Assembly (NCBI GenBank): GCA_913055905.1
Contig: CAJXLB010000002.1
Coordinates: forward strand, 1 to 64,000
Reading direction: 5' to 3'
Source: an uncultured Winogradskyella sp.
GTDB lineage: Bacteria; Bacteroidota; Bacteroidia; Flavobacteriales; Flavobacteriaceae
DNA length: 64,000 bases
Position 1 is the first letter of the stretch, and each line of letters starts with the position of its first letter. A program made the translations under genes and the position numbers. The notes beneath the pieces are model-generated. The model made no database searches and had not been told where the DNA came from. It was given only the letters and a program-made list of their open reading frames with translations. Below are positions 53,587 through 61,041 of this stretch, piece by piece.

Positions 53587-53605
53587 TAATTTAGATTCTA
53601 AATTA
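53587..53605. promoter_or_regulatory. perfect inverted repeat upstream of the exonuclease gene
   Basis: TAATTTAGA-T-TCTAAATTA is a perfect 9-bp inverted repeat with a 1-bp centre, 17 bp before the ATT start and about 30 bp after the YggS stop. It is placed as an operator. With a 1-nt centre it is a poor hairpin. Confidence 0.45.
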
Positions 53606-53636
53606 AAAAAGTCTTGGCGACTACATAAAGAAATAC

Positions 53637-54302
53637 CTAATAATTTCTAGCTCCAAAAATGCTGCTGCCCACTCTAATCATATTGCTACCGCATTCTATG
53701 GCTAATGGATAATCACCACTCATACCCATTGATATAATTTGAAGGTCGCAGTTATCGCAGTTATGGGCACGGAGCTGCTCAAAATTAGATTTTAAGTACT
53801 TAAACTCACTCTCTATTTGGTTTTTATTATCCGTAAAAGTAGCCATTCCCATTACGCCTTTGATGCAGATATTTTTGAGTTCTTTTAATTCCTCGGACTG
53901 CAACAAAACAAAAGCCTCTTTCGCTTGCATGCCAAACTTACTGTCCTCTTGGGCAATTTTTATTTGCAGTAAACAGTCAATAACCCTCTCGTTTTTTTTA
54001 GCTTGTTTATTTATCTCTTTAAGAAGCTTTAAGCTATCTACGCCATGAATGAGACTTACAAAAGGCGCCATATATTTTACTTTATTACGCTGCACATGCC
54101 CAATCATGTGCCATTGGACATCTTTAGGCATCTCCTCGTATTTAGACACCATTTCCTGAATTTTATTTTCGCCAAATATGCGCTGACCAGCGTCATAAGC
54201 TTCCATTAAATCACTTATGGGCTTGGTTTTGGATACGGCCACAAGCGTAACAGATTCTGGTATAGATTTAATTATTTTTTGAAGATTCTCTTTAATAGAC
54301 AT
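53637..54302 (-). CDS. YggS family PLP-binding protein
   Basis: This 221-residue cytoplasmic protein binds pyridoxal phosphate and helps keep its pool balanced. The PLP lysine is in LVAVSKTKPISDL (about 20-32). Other family stretches are IFGENKIQEM (about 42-51), WHMIGHVQRNKVKYM (about 65-79), HGVDSLKL and the C-terminal LSMGMSGDYPLAIECGSNMIRVGSSIFG (in pieces, phosphate cup). It is 4 bp downstream of the small membrane protein gene. Confidence 0.96.
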   Translation of the reverse strand: MSIKENLQKIIKSIPESVTLVAVSKTKPISDLMEAYDAGQRIFGENKIQEMVSKYEEMPKDVQWHMIGHVQRNKVKYMAPFVSLIHGVDSLKLLKEINKQAKKNERVIDCLLQIKIAQEDSKFGMQAKEAFVLLQSEELKELKNICIKGVMGMATFTDNKNQIESEFKYLKSNFEQLRAHNCDNCDLQIISMGMSGDYPLAIECGSNMIRVGSSIFGARNY

Positions 54303-54306
54303 TTTA

Positions 54307-54531
54307 TTATCGTGTTAGGGCATAATAGATGACGTAAAGCCAACTAAAAATCCCGTGAATTATAGCTAATAAGATTGACTTGTTTCTGTCCCAGGACAAA
54401 ACAACAGCTAATACAGATCCTAAACCAACGCCGTTTCTAATTATGGTTTGCGACGTAACCAATTCTTCGGTATTTGGCAAGGCATAAGGACTTATTAAAA
54501 TAAAAATAACTAACAGCGTATATTTTACCAT
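54307..54531 (-). CDS. small membrane protein of unknown function
   Basis: This 74-residue protein has three hydrophobic stretches (about 3-18, 30-46 and 52-70) and a conserved-looking middle, GVGLGSVLAVVLSWDRNKSI. It could span the membrane two or three times. The SWDRNKS loop is charged and probably faces the cytoplasm. I know no function. It sits between the YggS and DUF1015 genes, 4 bp before one and 15 bp after the other, so it is part of that operon. Confidence 0.6.
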   Translation of the reverse strand: MVKYTLLVIFILISPYALPNTEELVTSQTIIRNGVGLGSVLAVVLSWDRNKSILLAIIHGIFSWLYVIYYALTR

Positions 54532-54546
54532 AAGATTTTAGCCTTC

Positions 54547-55785
54547 TTAAAATTCGTAAATTGTTATTCCGCTTCTAAGTTTTGGTAAAATATAGGTGCT
54601 TTTAGGTGGCATTTTTAAGCCTTCATCCGCAATTTCCTTAATTTGTGATACAGTCGCAGGAATCATTCCGAAACCAACTTCAAAATCGCCACTATCAACA
54701 CTAGATTTTATGGTCACAATTTCGTGGCGGCCATTTACATACTCTATTCTATCATCATTTCTTAAATCATCTATGCCTAAAATTGGTTGAAGGACGGTTT
54801 TGTAGAGTAGTTGTGCATCTAATTTATCTAAAGCGGTGTCGAATTTATAAAGCGCTTTACGCAAATACAATGAATAATATTCTCCATCCAAGTACATGCT
54901 AAAATGATGCTGTTTAGATGGATGGTAGGGCATAATACCTCTATTTTCAATTCTGTAAATAGCGTCGAGCTTTATTAAGAATTCTTCTTTGGTTAAACCG
55001 TTTAAATCCTTTACCAATCGACTGAACTCATGAATAACTAAATCCGATTCTGGTATAAGGTAAGACATAAAGAAATTGTAAGGCTCATTACCAAGGTGAT
55101 TAGGGTTCTTTTCTTTTTCATCTTTGTAAAGCAGGTATGATGATGCGGATCTATGGTGCCCATCGGCAATATAGATAGTGTTCATATCCTCAAATTCTTT
55201 CTGAATAACGGCAATGGTCTCAGGGTCATCTATTTTCCATAAATAGTGGGTGTCCCTATAGGTCATTGTAAACTCAAATTCGGCATAACCTTTTTGGGTT
55301 TCCTTAATGATTTTAGCAATGGTAGAATTATCAGGATAGGTAAGTAAAACCGGTTCTGCATTAAAGCCAACGGTTTGCAAGTAGGTTTTAAATGTTTCTT
55401 CCCGCTTAGCAAGAGTATCCTCATGTTTTTTTATAACATCGTTTTCATAATCCTCTGCACTTGTTGCTCCTATGATTCCGCTAAAGACCTGACCGTGTCT
55501 ATTCACAATCTTGTAAACATAAAAAGCAGGTGCTTTATCCTGATTAAAAATGCCATCTTCCTTAAATTCTAAATAGCGATTTCTAACCAATTTATAGCGT
55601 TCTTCTCCCTTTATGATTTTATCATATTTGTAGCCTGGATTTACGATATGAAGGAAGCTATAAGGATTGTAATCCATACGAGACTCACGCTCGTCTACGG
55701 TATAGCTATCGTACGGCCTGGAGGCTACCAAACCTACGATGGCCCTTGTGGGCCTAACTGCTTTAAAAGGGATTACTTTGGCCAT
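54547..55785 (-). CDS. DUF1015 domain protein
   Basis: This 412-residue protein matches the DUF1015 family: MAKVIPFKAVRPT near the start, VASRPYDSYT, then YIADGHHRSASSYLLY (about 204-219), a conserved GHHR motif, and FMSYLIPESDLVI. The family resembles a ParB-like/kinase fold and may phosphorylate serine in some archaea (SerK), but I cannot assign this protein an activity. It lies 32 bp downstream of the 3-hydroxyacyl-CoA dehydrogenase gene. Confidence 0.88.
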   Translation of the reverse strand: MAKVIPFKAVRPTRAIVGLVASRPYDSYTVDERESRMDYNPYSFLHIVNPGYKYDKIIKGEERYKLVRNRYLEFKEDGIFNQDKAPAFYVYKIVNRHGQVFSGIIGATSAEDYENDVIKKHEDTLAKREETFKTYLQTVGFNAEPVLLTYPDNSTIAKIIKETQKGYAEFEFTMTYRDTHYLWKIDDPETIAVIQKEFEDMNTIYIADGHHRSASSYLLYKDEKEKNPNHLGNEPYNFFMSYLIPESDLVIHEFSRLVKDLNGLTKEEFLIKLDAIYRIENRGIMPYHPSKQHHFSMYLDGEYYSLYLRKALYKFDTALDKLDAQLLYKTVLQPILGIDDLRNDDRIEYVNGRHEIVTIKSSVDSGDFEVGFGMIPATVSQIKEIADEGLKMPPKSTYILPKLRSGITIYEF

Positions 55786-55817
55786 AAACCTATTTGCTTA
55801 AAATCAATAGTTTTTCC

Positions 55818-56705
55818 TTATACAAACTGTGCGGCTACTTTTTCTGCTTTTCTGGTTTCTGAATAATCGTAAAAACCTTCATCGGATTTTACGCCCAACT
55901 TACCTGCTCTAACCATATTTACCAATAGAGGACAGGGCGCATACTTAGGATTTTTGAAACCGTCGTACATTACTTCAAGAATAGAAAGACATACATCTAA
56001 ACCGATAAAATCTGCTAATTGAAGTGGTCCCATAGGATGTGCCATACCTAATTTCATTACCGTATCGATTTCGGCAACGCCGGCAACGCCATTGTATAGC
56101 GTTTCAATGGACTCATTTATCATTGGCATTAAGATGCGATTAGCTACAAAACCAGGATAGTCGTTAACTTCAACAGGCACTTTTTCCAAGGTTTTGGATA
56201 GTTCCATTATGGTTTGGGTAGTCTCATCGGAGGTATTGTAACCTCGTATGATTTCTACCAATTTCATAATAGGGACAGGATTCATAAAGTGCATACCAAT
56301 CACCTTATCTGGGCGCGATGTTGCAGCTGCAATTTGAGTTATTGAAATCGAAGAGGTGTTAGAGGCTAAAATAGCGTCATCACTACAGGCCTCATCCAAT
56401 TCTTTGAAAATTTTTAGTTTGAGGTTTACGTTTTCAGTTGCTGCCTCTACAACTAAGCTTGCATATTCAACCCCTTCAGAAATATTTGTGTATAACGTAA
56501 TATTCTCAAGCGTTTCGGCTTTATCAGCTTCTGTGATTTTTTCTTTAGCCACCATTCTGTCCAAATTTTTGGAAATAGTAGCCACGCCCTTTTTTAGAGC
56601 GGCTTCGCTAACATCTATTAGTTGAACCTTGAACCCACATTGCGCAAAGGTATGGGCAATGCCATTACCCATAGTACCTGCACCTATTACTGCTATATTT
56701 TTCAT
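55818..56705 (-). CDS. 3-hydroxyacyl-CoA (3-hydroxybutyryl-CoA) dehydrogenase
   Basis: This enzyme oxidises (S)-3-hydroxyacyl-CoA with NAD+. The 295-residue protein has the Rossmann motif IGAGTMGNGIAHTFAQCGF (about 6-24), catalytic His and Glu in GMHFMNPVPIMKLVEII (about 137-153), NDYPGFVANRIL and the C-terminal dimer domain. It matches the single-domain type, lacking a crotonase fusion. It probably acts in fatty-acid or amino-acid degradation. No thiolase gene is adjacent, so the pathway is unclear. Confidence 0.94.
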   Translation of the reverse strand: MKNIAVIGAGTMGNGIAHTFAQCGFKVQLIDVSEAALKKGVATISKNLDRMVAKEKITEADKAETLENITLYTNISEGVEYASLVVEAATENVNLKLKIFKELDEACSDDAILASNTSSISITQIAAATSRPDKVIGMHFMNPVPIMKLVEIIRGYNTSDETTQTIMELSKTLEKVPVEVNDYPGFVANRILMPMINESIETLYNGVAGVAEIDTVMKLGMAHPMGPLQLADFIGLDVCLSILEVMYDGFKNPKYAPCPLLVNMVRAGKLGVKSDEGFYDYSETRKAEKVAAQFV

Positions 56706-56776
56706 TGGATAGTTTATTTTTAATTTCTCCTAGAATGGAGCATTAATCTATTATAATTTATGATTCTGTTGTACAA

Positions 56777-57736
56777 TTAAAACTGGTTGATAACCATTGT
56801 TGCAATTCGGAGCGCTTCTGTGCCATCATGCAGCGTTACTATTGGCTTGGTATTATTGTTGATAGCATCTGCAAATGTTTCTAACTCATCTAGAATGGCA
56901 TTGTTGCTTTCTACGGTAGGATTATCAAAATAAATCTGTTTCTTAATACCTTCGGCATTTTGTAAAATCATATCAAAATCGCCAGGATTTTCAGGAGCAT
57001 CTTTCATTTTTACCACTTCACACTTTTTCTCTAAGAAGTCTACTGAAATGTAGGCGTCACGCTGAAAAAACCGTGTTTTACGCATATTCTTTAAAGAAAT
57101 TCTGCTTGCGGTTAGATTGGCCACACAGCCATTTTTAAATTCCAGTCTTGCATTGGCTATGTCTGGTGTTTCACTCACTACTGAAACGCCACTGGCCGAA
57201 ATATGCTTAATTGGAGAATTTACGACGCTTAAGATAATATCGATATCATGTATCATTAAATCAAGAACAACAGGGACATCAGTGCCTCTAGGGTTAAATT
57301 CTGCAAGGCGGTGCGTTTCTATAAACATAGGATTTTCAATTTTATCCTTAACCGCAAGGAATGCCGGGTTAAATCGCTCTACATGACCTACCTGTCCTTT
57401 TACACCATGCTCAGCAACAAGAGTTCTTATGGTCTCTGCTTCTTCAACAGTATTAGTTATTGGTTTTTCAATAAAAATATGCTTTCCCTTTTTTATGGCC
57501 TTTTTGGCACATTCATAATGCGATAGGGTAGGCGTTACAATATCTACAACATCAACGGCCTCTATTAATTCATCAATAGTTTTAAAATAGCGGTAGCCGA
57601 ATTCATCGATAACGCGTTTGGCATTTTCCTCATCAGCATCGTAAAAACCTACAAGGTCATATTTGTTTGACTGCTGAAGTAATCTTAAATGAATTTTACC
57701 GAGGTGACCTGCACCTAAAACGCCAGCTTTTAGCAT
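56777..57736 (-). CDS. Gfo/Idh/MocA family oxidoreductase
   Basis: This 319-residue NAD(P)-dependent enzyme has the Rossmann motif LKAGVLGAGHLGKIHLRLL (about 2-20), the conserved lysine in HIFIEKPITNT (about 90-100, E-K-P signature) and a C-terminal alpha/beta domain with LDLMIHDIDIILSV (about 168-181). Substrates in this family are usually sugars, inositols or bile acids and cannot be predicted. The start is ATG 57736, giving the family opening; an upstream ATG adds six residues. It lies 72 bp upstream of the dehydrogenase gene. Confidence 0.92.
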   Translation of the reverse strand: MLKAGVLGAGHLGKIHLRLLQQSNKYDLVGFYDADEENAKRVIDEFGYRYFKTIDELIEAVDVVDIVTPTLSHYECAKKAIKKGKHIFIEKPITNTVEEAETIRTLVAEHGVKGQVGHVERFNPAFLAVKDKIENPMFIETHRLAEFNPRGTDVPVVLDLMIHDIDIILSVVNSPIKHISASGVSVVSETPDIANARLEFKNGCVANLTASRISLKNMRKTRFFQRDAYISVDFLEKKCEVVKMKDAPENPGDFDMILQNAEGIKKQIYFDNPTVESNNAILDELETFADAINNNTKPIVTLHDGTEALRIATMVINQF

Positions 57737-57916
57737 ATTTTCAGTTTTACACAAAAATAATTGATTTGCCTCTAAATTTCCATAAACTAATTATAAAAAA
57801 CTGAGAATTCCGCAAGAGCTTCCATTAGATTTGAGTGAGTGAAGTAACTACTTTAATTGAATTGGGAAGGCTATTGAATATCTATTAATCCTTAAATCTA
57901 AATTAGATGAAAACAA

Positions 57917-57947
57917 TTGCATTTTGAAACACTTTCAAGTAAATTCG
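57917..57947 (+). promoter_or_regulatory. promoter of pcm
   Basis: TTG at 57917-57919, a 20-bp spacer and TAAATTCG at 57940-57947 fit the -33/-7 layout. The -7 box ends 19 bp before the pcm start. Confidence 0.5.
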
Positions 57948-57966
57948 TGCAAACAAAAAACTGGTT

Positions 57967-58608
57967 TTGAAAGATACGTTTAAGCATAAGGGCATGCGAC
58001 AGCAGCTTGTTGCCACTATTTCGGAGAAGGGAATTAGAGATGAGCGGGTTTTAGCTGCTATTGGTAAAATTCCACGTCATTTATTTATGGATAGTGGCTT
58101 TATAGATCATGCGTATGTAGATAAAGCATTTCCCATTGGAGCGGACCAAACCATTTCCCAGCCTTATACCGTTGCATTTCAAACCGAATTATTGCAGGTT
58201 GAAAAAGGAGACAAAATATTGGAAATTGGAACAGGTAGTGGGTATCAAACCGCAGTGCTTTTGGAGCTTGGAGCCAAAGTTTACAGTATTGAACGTCAAA
58301 AAGAGCTATTTAAAAAGACTTCAAAATTTTTACCGAAACTAGGCTACCGTCCAAAAAAACTCATTTTTGGCGATGGTTACAAAGGATTACCAGAAGAAGC
58401 ACCTTTTGATGGTATAATTGTAACAGCCGGTGCGCCTTTTGTTCCAAAGCCACTTATGTCGCAGTTAGCCATAGGCGGCCGATTGGTTATTCCCGTAGGT
58501 GATGAGGTTCAAATCATGACCTTGTTTATACGTAAAGGTGAAAAGGAATTTGAAAAGCATGAGTTTGGTGAATTTCGCTTCGTTCCTCTCCTTGAAAACA
58601 AGAATTAA
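57967..58608 (+). CDS. pcm: protein-L-isoaspartate O-methyltransferase
   Basis: PCMT methylates isoaspartyl residues in damaged proteins so that they can return to aspartate. The 213-residue protein has ADQTISQPYTVAFQTELL (in pieces about 59-75), the SAM motif ILEIGTGSGYQTAVLLELGA (in pieces about 85-103), FGDGYKGLPEEAPFDGIIVTAGA and GGRLVIPVG. The start is TTG. It is the only plus-strand gene in the last 15 kb, and its stop overlaps that of the CocE-type hydrolase by 4 bp. Confidence 0.95.
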   Translation: MKDTFKHKGMRQQLVATISEKGIRDERVLAAIGKIPRHLFMDSGFIDHAYVDKAFPIGADQTISQPYTVAFQTELLQVEKGDKILEIGTGSGYQTAVLLELGAKVYSIERQKELFKKTSKFLPKLGYRPKKLIFGDGYKGLPEEAPFDGIIVTAGAPFVPKPLMSQLAIGGRLVIPVGDEVQIMTLFIRKGEKEFEKHEFGEFRFVPLLENKN

Positions 58609-60440
58609 TTTGTTGCTTTCATGTAAGCATTTTTACCTCCTACAATAGGTAAGGTCAAATTTGTGTTATGGAGTTCTATGGTTAACTCAGTTCCTGGTTT
58701 TGGGTGCAATGTAAACTCCTTGTCACTTGAAAAAATCATAAGACCTATCTGTTGTCCTGCTTTAATTATTTGGTCATCGGGTTGCAAGTCAAAACTAATG
58801 GTGTAAAACTTACCAGGTTCTAAATCTTCCTCATCGGTCAGTGATTTATAATTCTTTGGGTCAGCCCAACTTCTTGTAATGATGTTATCCGTGATTCGCA
58901 CTTTAGATCCCTCTTCCCAAGGCAGTGATACCAACCAGACCGATAGATTTGCAGCAGGTTTGCTGCTGGACAACGAAATGGTTACTCTAGGAATCCCTGA
59001 TATGTGCACGTCCTCTTTTAATTCTGGAGAAACGTATAGAAGGCGATGGTCAGATGATTCTGCAGTAGCCAAGTCCTTTCCTGAATAAGACACGTCATCA
59101 ACTAAGGTTTCCCTTGCAATCATTCGGTTTTGTCTTGTTGTTAAAGCGCCGCGACTTTTACCGCCACTGTTCAAAAACAATGTTACTGTTTCTGCCTCTG
59201 GGTTGGGATAGTCCTTGTAAGGCGTAGGATTTCCCATATCATCGTATTCCCTTACAATATATGCTTTGTTCTTTTGGTTTTCAATACCGTTTTCTACACC
59301 ATGCAAAAAGCGTGTAAACCATTTATTCATCATGGATAGTGGTGGTGGTCCGCCATGCCCAAATTGGTGGTAATAAATCATGGCAGGTAGCCCTTTTTGT
59401 CTAGCAGCATTATAAATACGGTAACTATGTTCGGGCATTACATTCCAATCATTAAACCCGTGAGACATTAAAAGGGCAGCTTTCATATTTTCCATTTGGT
59501 TTAGATAATCGCGTCCGGCCCAGAATTCGTTATAATCTCCAGTTTGCCGGTCCATACCATTTTTCATCTCTGTGTCTCTGATGGTTTTGTTGTTGTAAGG
59601 ACGATTAGCTTCGTCTCCACTGTGTACAAAATCGTAAAGGACATCAATGTCTTCTCCTAAGTACCCTCCAGGCGATCGCACTAGACCATTGGAACGGTAA
59701 TAATGGTAATACGAGGTATTTGGCGCTATCGGGATAATCGCTTCTAAACCTTCAACTCCTGTGGTTGCTGCAGCTAGTGGGATGGTGCCGTTATAAGAAG
59801 TGCCTGTCATCCCAACTTTCCCAGTAGACCAGTATGCTTTTACTTCTTCACCGCCATTGCGCTCGGTATAGCCCTTTGCTCTACCGCAGAGCCAGTCTAT
59901 AACAAACTTTGGTGCCAAAGATTCATTTTTACCACCTATGGTTGGAGCTCCATCTGAGAGGCCTGTACCTGGTGAGGACGAATGAACTACAATATAACCT
60001 CTAGGAACCCATTTTTTAATATGTGAATTTGAAATTATTGGTCTTTTTCCGCGACGTTTCACTTCTGGGTGCACGCGCTCAGGGCCAATCTCGCCCAATT
60101 CATGTTCTACATTCCACATGACACCAGGTAAATCTCCTGCGACACCAGCAAAGTATGGGCTAGAAATGTAAATTACAGGTAGTTTTAAACCTTCAGTTTC
60201 AGTTTGTTCTGGTCTGGTCACCGCTACGTGCATGCGGTCTAATTCATTGTCGCCATCCGTATCAAAATCAGTTTCCACCCATAAATCGTGTCTTATCCAT
60301 GTTTTTGGGTCGCTAAAGGCGTCTACTATTTGAGCTTCACCATCCTTGAAAATCGGTTGCGCCTTCTCTTGGGCAATGCAGTTAACAACTATAAAGGAAG
60401 CTATAGCGATGAGTCGAAGGGATTTTATTGCGTTTATCAT
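58605..60440 (-). CDS. CocE/NonD family hydrolase (X-Pro dipeptidyl-peptidase type)
   Basis: This 611-residue secreted protein has a signal peptide (about 1-23) and an alpha/beta-hydrolase domain. The nucleophile serine is in GMTGTSYNGTIPLAAATTG (in pieces about 209-227, G-T-S-Y-N-G); the catalytic His is probably in YHQFGHGGPP (about 365-374). A C-terminal beta-sandwich (about 430-600) follows, as in Xaa-Pro dipeptidyl-peptidases and CocE. It may cleave proline-containing peptides or esters outside the cell. Nearest operon neighbours are the NTF2-like and DUF5686 genes upstream. Confidence 0.92.
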   Translation of the reverse strand: MINAIKSLRLIAIASFIVVNCIAQEKAQPIFKDGEAQIVDAFSDPKTWIRHDLWVETDFDTDGDNELDRMHVAVTRPEQTETEGLKLPVIYISSPYFAGVAGDLPGVMWNVEHELGEIGPERVHPEVKRRGKRPIISNSHIKKWVPRGYIVVHSSSPGTGLSDGAPTIGGKNESLAPKFVIDWLCGRAKGYTERNGGEEVKAYWSTGKVGMTGTSYNGTIPLAAATTGVEGLEAIIPIAPNTSYYHYYRSNGLVRSPGGYLGEDIDVLYDFVHSGDEANRPYNNKTIRDTEMKNGMDRQTGDYNEFWAGRDYLNQMENMKAALLMSHGFNDWNVMPEHSYRIYNAARQKGLPAMIYYHQFGHGGPPPLSMMNKWFTRFLHGVENGIENQKNKAYIVREYDDMGNPTPYKDYPNPEAETVTLFLNSGGKSRGALTTRQNRMIARETLVDDVSYSGKDLATAESSDHRLLYVSPELKEDVHISGIPRVTISLSSSKPAANLSVWLVSLPWEEGSKVRITDNIITRSWADPKNYKSLTDEEDLEPGKFYTISFDLQPDDQIIKAGQQIGLMIFSSDKEFTLHPKPGTELTIELHNTNLTLPIVGGKNAYMKATN

Positions 60441-60499
60441 TTGAGATCGGAAATTTTTAGATAAAATTAATGGTTTGTAATGTAAAAATACGGGAGTTG

Positions 60500-61030
60500 T
60501 TATTTCTTGGGTAAATATTTATCGGGAATTGGGTTGGCTTCAGATTCTTGCATCCAATAAATATTGATAATCCACCAGCGCTTGCCATCATTTAATAACT
60601 GAATACTATTAATGCCGCGCATAAAGGGTTCTTCATCCGTTTTACTTCTATAGGATTCGTAAGTGCTAAAAACATGTGCAATATTTCCGAAGGTTTCCGT
60701 GACCCTATGAATTTCTACTTCATGGAAGCCGTTTTCAACCACCCACTTCCCAGAGGTCTCAATGTAGTTATCAGTACTAAGGTATTTTGCAACAATGTCA
60801 CCTTCCTTGTTTTGTCCTGTTGGAATGAGCTTTGCATTTTTTCTAAATAAATGTTTAAATAAATCCCAGTCCCTTGTTGTACCCTTGTCACCTGAAATGA
60901 CTTTATACAAGGTTGTAATTGTGCTATCTAAAGTGCTTACCTTGTGTTCATATGGATGTTCCTGTACGGTGTCCTGGGCATTAAGAATCCCAAAATAACA
61001 GAGTGTTGTAATTAGTAATAGTTTTCTCAT
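60500..61030 (-). CDS. secreted NTF2-like protein
   Basis: This 176-residue protein has a signal peptide (about 1-18) and a single NTF2/SnoaL-like fold: STITTLYKVISGDKGTTRDWDLFKHLF (in pieces about 36-62), WVVENGFHEVEIHRVTETFGNIAHVFSTY (in pieces) and GKRWWIINIYWMQE (about 148-161). The fold often forms a pocket without fixed chemistry, so no reaction can be assigned. It lies 11 bp downstream of the DUF5686 gene and 59 bp upstream of the CocE-type gene. Confidence 0.85.
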   Translation of the reverse strand: MRKLLLITTLCYFGILNAQDTVQEHPYEHKVSTLDSTITTLYKVISGDKGTTRDWDLFKHLFRKNAKLIPTGQNKEGDIVAKYLSTDNYIETSGKWVVENGFHEVEIHRVTETFGNIAHVFSTYESYRSKTDEEPFMRGINSIQLLNDGKRWWIINIYWMQESEANPIPDKYLPKK

Positions 61031-61041
61031 TGTATTTTCAA

